A stretch of 64,000 bases of DNA from Annulohypoxylon bovei var. microspora (lineage: Eukaryota > Ascomycota > Sordariomycetes > Xylariales > Hypoxylaceae): assembly GCA_022836615.1 (NCBI GenBank), contig MU405265.1, forward strand, positions 1-64,000, in the 5' to 3' direction. This document shows, one piece after another, positions 59,599 through 64,000 of this stretch; position 1 is the first letter of the stretch, and each line of letters opens with the position of its first letter. The notes under the pieces are model-generated. The model saw only the letters and a list, made by a program, of their open reading frames with translations, ran no database searches and was not told the origin of the DNA. The position numbers were made by a program, and so were the translations under genes.

Positions 59599-60362
59599 TT
59601 AAAAGTTGGCATTAGTGTAGCATATTGATGCTGTGCCTAGAACAGTCTGGCCTTTGCATCTCCGGGCAAAGCATTCTTGCAATATAATGTATTCACCACC
59701 AGCTCTTCTGAGTAGGCAACTCGCCAACTCTAATATCGTGAGTACCGACCTGCTACTTCGGGTGTTAAGTATATTGACTTCTATATAGTACCAGCCGGTA
59801 CCTTGTCGCTTTCGGTATAGAGGGTCCGAATTTCGAGGCTTGTACATATGGTTGATCTGGTCTATGCGATTGATAACAGTAACATTATCCCACTGGCTTG
59901 GATCTCGACAGATGCGTATGTACATCATACTAGTGCCCCTGAAGTCTGTATCTCGGAGGAAATCCTCGGCTATTGTTGATAGGTCACAGCTGTCGAGCCA
60001 TGAGCCTCGAACGCCAAGACCATGCGGATCTACCACCGTACGGATTACTAGGTGGCTCTCATGCTTGTTCTTATTTCTAGATATAACGCGTCACTAGAAG
60101 ATTGCGTAACTAGGGAGATTGACGACTACGCTAAGTGGCGCGAGATTTGCTTCCTGAGACGTTGCTCGGTTCGTATCAGGTGTAGTGCACCTTCGATGAT
60201 TCTAGTCGAGTTCTCTTCGACCCAGAATTTCCATACGCATGATGAATAATCAACAACTTTTCCTGATCGGTGGTTTGGCTTAGCTTGAATTGTCGTCTGA
60301 AGTTTTCGGCATAATGATGTTATCCTTGCTCGACCTCGTTGGTTGTGGAGCCATAGTCTTAG
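59599..60362 (-). CDS. possible spliced hypothetical gene, start unresolved
   Basis: Two minus-strand segments join in frame: 60130-60362 and 59599-60076, with a 53-base GT-AG intron (60077-60129) ending TATCTAG. The product reads KVVDYSSCVWKFWVEENSTR, then EGALHLIRTEQRLRKQISRH, and after the junction NKNKHESHLVIRTVVDPHGL, GVRGSWLDSCDLSTIAEDFL and RDTDFRGTSMMYIRICRDPS. These are protein-like, and the frame is open for about 236 residues across the join. No in-frame ATG lies in the first segment, so a further 5' exon is needed. The last 40 residues (after NTRSSRS) are less convincing and may be read-through of another intron. No family is recognised. It may be a partly decayed gene. Confidence 0.3.
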
Positions 60363-62350
60363 TCAAGCAACTATAGGTGGAGGCTCACTAAGAAAAAGGC
60401 CGAATTATTTATCCCTGTATCCACGCAGCTATATACCATATGGTTAAGAGTGTATCACAATCTCTGACAGTCTTGAGGGAAGTTTCTTCAGGTGGTAATT
60501 GTGGGGAGAGTGATGTTAGCCTGCTCCTTAGTTCTATATCCAGACTTACTTCCACTTCATACCATACCTACCTAAACACTTAATATCATCTCTATATACC
60601 TGCCTAGGCAGACCGAATATCTTCAACGGCAGTTTGAAAGGGGTGGGATTGATATCCTTTCGATTTGTAGAAGAGGCGAACCCCCTTTTCTCGTGATGAC
60701 ATCTCCACTAGTTGGAGTCCGCCTTTGAAGTAACCAAAATCTCTTGGTGGCATACTAACTGCCGGAAACGCTTCGGGTTCGATATTTGGATGGTGAAATA
60801 CCCCTGGATACCCACCCGTTGTGATGCTAGTTATGGTGTTAACCTGCTGTTAAACTCGATCGTTGCCTCCTATTTACGCATAGACGGGAGTATACGCGAG
60901 AGTCGCTAGTGAATCACGGGCACCCACCACGGAACCAGAATACGGCAAAGCATTCATGGATCCGACTACCCTCATATGGTCTCTTAGGTGGCTATCACCA
61001 CATAAAACCCCGCAGTGCCGCAAATACGAAAGAGGGTTTCTTCTTCGTTTAGTTAGGAGATTTGTGACTGTTACCTAGTCTTGTGAGAACATATTATCTC
61101 CCACTGTACTATGTTGTTATTGACACGCCTTCATAGGTAACCGAATATAATTTAAGTTCCAGCCACTCGAGCGTACAGACTGGTCTTGGATAGGCGGGAA
61201 ATAAACACGACGTTGACGCAGAGACCATGTTGTCGGCACTGGATATGGCGTCAAACGTGTGGCTAGATACTCTAGCTGAAGGCTTAAGCGAGACAAGGCT
61301 CCCGCAAAGCTAAAGGCGGAGTCCCCGCAAGGCTTAGTTAGAATAGCCTTTGCTGTTTTAGCTTAGACTAAACTGTGGCCTAAGCGGAATAATAAGTACG
61401 TTGAGGCTATCCACACCCACTTGTGTGCTCGAGTATACCACATCGGTGTTCTGGTAGTTGGTTCTGTATTATGCGATATACTTTAAGTGTTGAAGAGGTT
61501 CTTCATATCCGTCAGCCGTCTCGTATCGAAACTCTTCCTCCTCTGGGAATTGTCGGGTTTAAGATGTTGGAACTGCCGGAGTCTAATAGGACTAAAATTT
61601 CAATGAAGCATCCTAACAATCCGCCATTAGCTGCATGGCTGAGTGGGAATACGAGAGAAAAGAAGAGAAGAAAGAAGAGAAGAAGAGAAGAGAAGAAGAG
61701 AAAAGAGGAAGACGATGTGAGAAGGTTTGGGATTGAATTCATATTTGACGTGTGGCTTGCTCTTTGTAAACATCGTGGATAATGAGTTGTCAGAGAGATG
61801 TTAATGTTGAAGTGGCGCCAACCTTTAACATTGAAGAGAATTGAGTTATTTTCCGTATGATACGAACATATATAAAGCGAGCATATCCACCATGGATCCC
61901 TATTCGAGGTCATCCACCCTTCACGATTAATTTGGTAAGCATCAAGTGGTTTCGGAATTAAGCTTGATGAGAGATCTAGATTGAACTCCACTGGAAGAAG
62001 TCAGAAGGAAAACGTGTTCGAGGTACGTACCTAATACGACCCATTTTACTTTCTAATTGTGGGGCTGACTAATAGAAGAAAAAATCTTCGAGGGGCTACC
62101 CGATAAGGCTAATTTTTTTTGAATGGGCTTTTGAAGATAACCGATCTCACCTTTCTCACAACTTCATCTTCCCATCAACAAAACAACACACTGGTTCATT
62201 GACAAACTTTCCAGCGCCCACGATCGAGGGCATTTCGGGCAGTTTCGGCTGGCCCTCATTTATCGCTCTGCGACACCCATTCCTTTTTTAAATCAATTTG
62301 GGTCGTCTTTCTCCTTATTCTGTCTAATCTACCAACACCGACTATTCACG
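60363..62350. other. intergenic region, including eEF3 promoter
   Basis: About 2 kb without a supportable gene. A TACCTGCCTAGGCAG word lies at 60597-60611 and a GA-rich purine tract at 61653-61712. The last 250 bases, pyrimidine-rich with CTTTCTCC and CCTTATTCTG patches, would be the eEF3 promoter and leader. Confidence 0.5.
61653..61712. repeat. GA-rich polypurine tract
   Basis: A stretch of almost only A and G with GAGAAGAAGAG units. It can be read as Lys/Arg/Glu-rich on the plus strand or as Ser/Phe/Leu-rich on the minus strand, but neither looks like a gene. Confidence 0.7.
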
Positions 62351-64000
62351 ATGCCTCATCAAATCGCACCGCCGATAATGGTGACCAAATCTGGTGCCCC
62401 TCCCCCGCCTTCGCAAGAAGATGTATCGTCAATTCTCAATACTATATTCACTGCTAAGACTTCGGCTGCTTCAATCGACGCCTGCTATGGACTTTGCGAA
62501 CTTCTTCTCAACACCGTTGGCTTTCGTGGTCTACATGATTATGGCATAGTGGCAGAACTCAAGAAAGCCGCTTCTGATAAGAAGAGTGGTTTGCGACGAG
62601 AGAGTTCTCAGAATCTTCTCGGCGCTCTCTTCGAGAAATTCCCGCCCCGACAGCAATCGAGCGAAATCGTTTTCCTTATCCAAGATGGCGGTATCGTGTC
62701 GTGCGCCTTGGACGCCTTGGCCGATAAAGGTTCAGTGGTTCGCGACGCCGCACAATATGGTCTCGATGCACTCTTCGGTTTTCTGAGTCCCGAGGCCATG
62801 GTTGTTGGCTTGTTACCCGCTCTTATCGCTTACTTATCTAAGAAGACCGGAAAATGGCAGGGTACGGTTGGTGCCTTGAAGTTGATGCAGAGGATGGCCG
62901 ACAAGGCGAAGATGGAAATTGGCTGCACGAAAGAGCAGGCCCAAGAAAAGGATATCCTCAGAGAAGCTATGGGGGCCAAGCTAGCTAGCCTGATCCCCAT
63001 CGCTGAGGGAAACATGCACGACCTTAAATCCGAGGTCGAGAAGCAAGCACTCATCACGATGCAATCCCTTACTACACTGCTATCCAACGACGATGTTGCC
63101 CCTAGGATTCCCCTCCTTGTCGACACTATGCATCATCCATCTACCCAGACTCTTCAGAAGGCAATCCATGCTCTTTCGCAGACAACTTTCGTTGCCGAAG
63201 TGACATCTCCCGTCCTCGCCCTTCTAACCCCCTTCCTTGAGCGAACTCTCAACAACCCTACCACTGCTCAGGAGGTTCTGCGACAGACTGTCGTAATTAC
63301 CGAGAACTTGACAAAGCTAGTCCACGATCCTATCGAGGCGCGCACATTCCTGCCTAAACTTCAGCCTGGTGTGAAGAGCGTCGTCGAGCGTGCCCCGCTG
63401 CCTGAGGTGCGAGAACTAGCGACCAGAGCCTTGGACGTTATGGATAAGGCTATGGGTAATGAGGAAGCAATGGTGGAGAGGTGCTCTGTAGATGATGTCG
63501 CCAAAGTCCTTGACTCCGTGATTAAGAAGAATGGAGGATTATCAAACGACCTGGAGTTCTATAAACTCGCCCGCCCTTATATCTGCGAGATGGTAGCTGA
63601 GGATGCCAACCACCGCCAAGTTGACCGAATTCCTGCTAGGATTGCGCCTTATCTGAAGGATCTGATGCATCAATCTGGCGCTAGTGATGCTGTCGCTTCT
63701 AGTGTCCATGATTTCTATATTGGTGAGGACCACCGCAAGTATGGTGTACCGGAGAAGGAGGACGATGGCGAGATCGAGATTGTCAATGCTGACTTTTCAC
63801 TGGCCTACGGTGGTATGCTTCTTCTGTCTCATACCAATCTCCGACTATTGAAGGGACACCGATATGGTCTTTGTGGTCGTAACGGTGCTGGCAAGTCTAC
63901 CCTGATGAAGAGTATCGCTGGTGGCAAGTTAGAGGGCTTCCCGCCACAGGATGTCCTTCGTACTTGTTACGTCGAGCACAATCAAGGAGAGGATGCCGAT
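62351..64000 (+). CDS. TEF3: translation elongation factor 3 (eEF3), 3' end beyond window
   Basis: An open frame without intron from the ATG at 62351 to the window end, 550 codons. Fungal eEF3 is about 1050 residues, so about half is seen. The N-terminal part is a helical HEAT-type array (SIDACYGLCELLLNTVGFRG, NLLGALFEKFPPRQQSSEI, VRDAAQYGLDALFGFLSPEA). A four-helix region with CSVDDVAKVLDSVIKKNGG and FYKLARPYICEMVAED follows. The first ABC ATPase domain then begins with IEIVNADFSLAYGGMLLLSH and the Walker A motif GRNGAGKST (residues 509-517). The visible end is CYVEHNQGEDAD. eEF3 is an ATPase that promotes E-site tRNA release and is nearly restricted to fungi, which supports the fungal origin of this DNA. 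The second ABC domain and chromodomain lie outside the window. Confidence 0.95.
   Translation, partial: MPHQIAPPIMVTKSGAPPPPSQEDVSSILNTIFTAKTSAASIDACYGLCELLLNTVGFRGLHDYGIVAELKKAASDKKSGLRRESSQNLLGALFEKFPPRQQSSEIVFLIQDGGIVSCALDALADKGSVVRDAAQYGLDALFGFLSPEAMVVGLLPALIAYLSKKTGKWQGTVGALKLMQRMADKAKMEIGCTKEQAQEKDILREAMGAKLASLIPIAEGNMHDLKSEVEKQALITMQSLTTLLSNDDVAPRIPLLVDTMHHPSTQTLQKAIHALSQTTFVAEVTSPVLALLTPFLERTLNNPTTAQEVLRQTVVITENLTKLVHDPIEARTFLPKLQPGVKSVVERAPLPEVRELATRALDVMDKAMGNEEAMVERCSVDDVAKVLDSVIKKNGGLSNDLEFYKLARPYICEMVAEDANHRQVDRIPARIAPYLKDLMHQSGASDAVASSVHDFYIGEDHRKYGVPEKEDDGEIEIVNADFSLAYGGMLLLSHTNLRLLKGHRYGLCGRNGAGKSTLMKSIAGGKLEGFPPQDVLRTCYVEHNQGEDAD

Noticed and set aside
59181..59615. 144-codon plus-strand frame
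   Set aside because: No recognisable motif, includes a 9-base tandem, and overlaps the end of the better minus-strand candidate.
61512..61991. 159-codon minus-strand frame across the purine tract
   Set aside because: Length is produced by the GA tract, which gives a Ser/Leu/Phe run with no coding features.

Overview
The window is nuclear DNA of a filamentous ascomycete, probably a Sordariomycete. The evidence is fungal-restricted eEF3 (translation elongation factor 3), a Zn2Cys6 protein, a Fungal_trans_2-type regulator, a GT32 Och1-like mannosyltransferase, and small GT-AG introns of about 44-100 bases, several with CTAAC/TTAAC branch motifs. Calls rest on reading frames, splice junctions and family motifs read by eye. 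No database search was run.

The left half is gene-poor and AT-rich. Bases 1-5702, 8193-25053 and 26167-29145 hold almost no convincing coding sequence, many short stop-broken frames and many copies of a short palindromic word (TACCTAGGTA and relatives). They look like old mutated repeats and intergenic desert, as repeat-induced point mutation (RIP) would leave. Two islands interrupt them: a five-exon EST1/SMG-type protein with an N-terminal C2H2 finger (5703-8192) and an unrecognised Ser-rich, probably disordered protein (25054-26166).

The housekeeping block (29146-47162) is dense. In order it holds a Gemin2/SIP1-like snRNP assembly factor (+), a Spd1/Dif1-like ribonucleotide reductase inhibitor with a PIP box (-), ribosomal protein eS27 (-) back-to-back with phosducin-like Plp2 (+), a leucine-rich-repeat protein (+), a small subunit of serine palmitoyltransferase (+), an ACSF2-like acyl-CoA ligase (-) and an Och1-like mannosyltransferase (-). 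Themes are RNA and protein biogenesis, dNTP control, sphingolipid and fatty-acid activation, and Golgi glycosylation. Nothing indicates operon-like coordination apart from the shared eS27/Plp2 promoter.

The right accessory part (48907-62350) is the most unusual. It holds a divergent two-domain ubiquitin-like protein whose exons must be spliced to see it, a short Zn2Cys6 protein with one ankyrin-like repeat, a small coiled-coil protein, a stop-interrupted relic (53163-54182), a five-exon Fungal_trans_2-type regulator, and a weak spliced candidate at 59599-60362. The window ends inside the eEF3 gene (62351 onward, 550 codons visible). I found no rRNA, convincing tRNA, CRISPR array or intact transposon.
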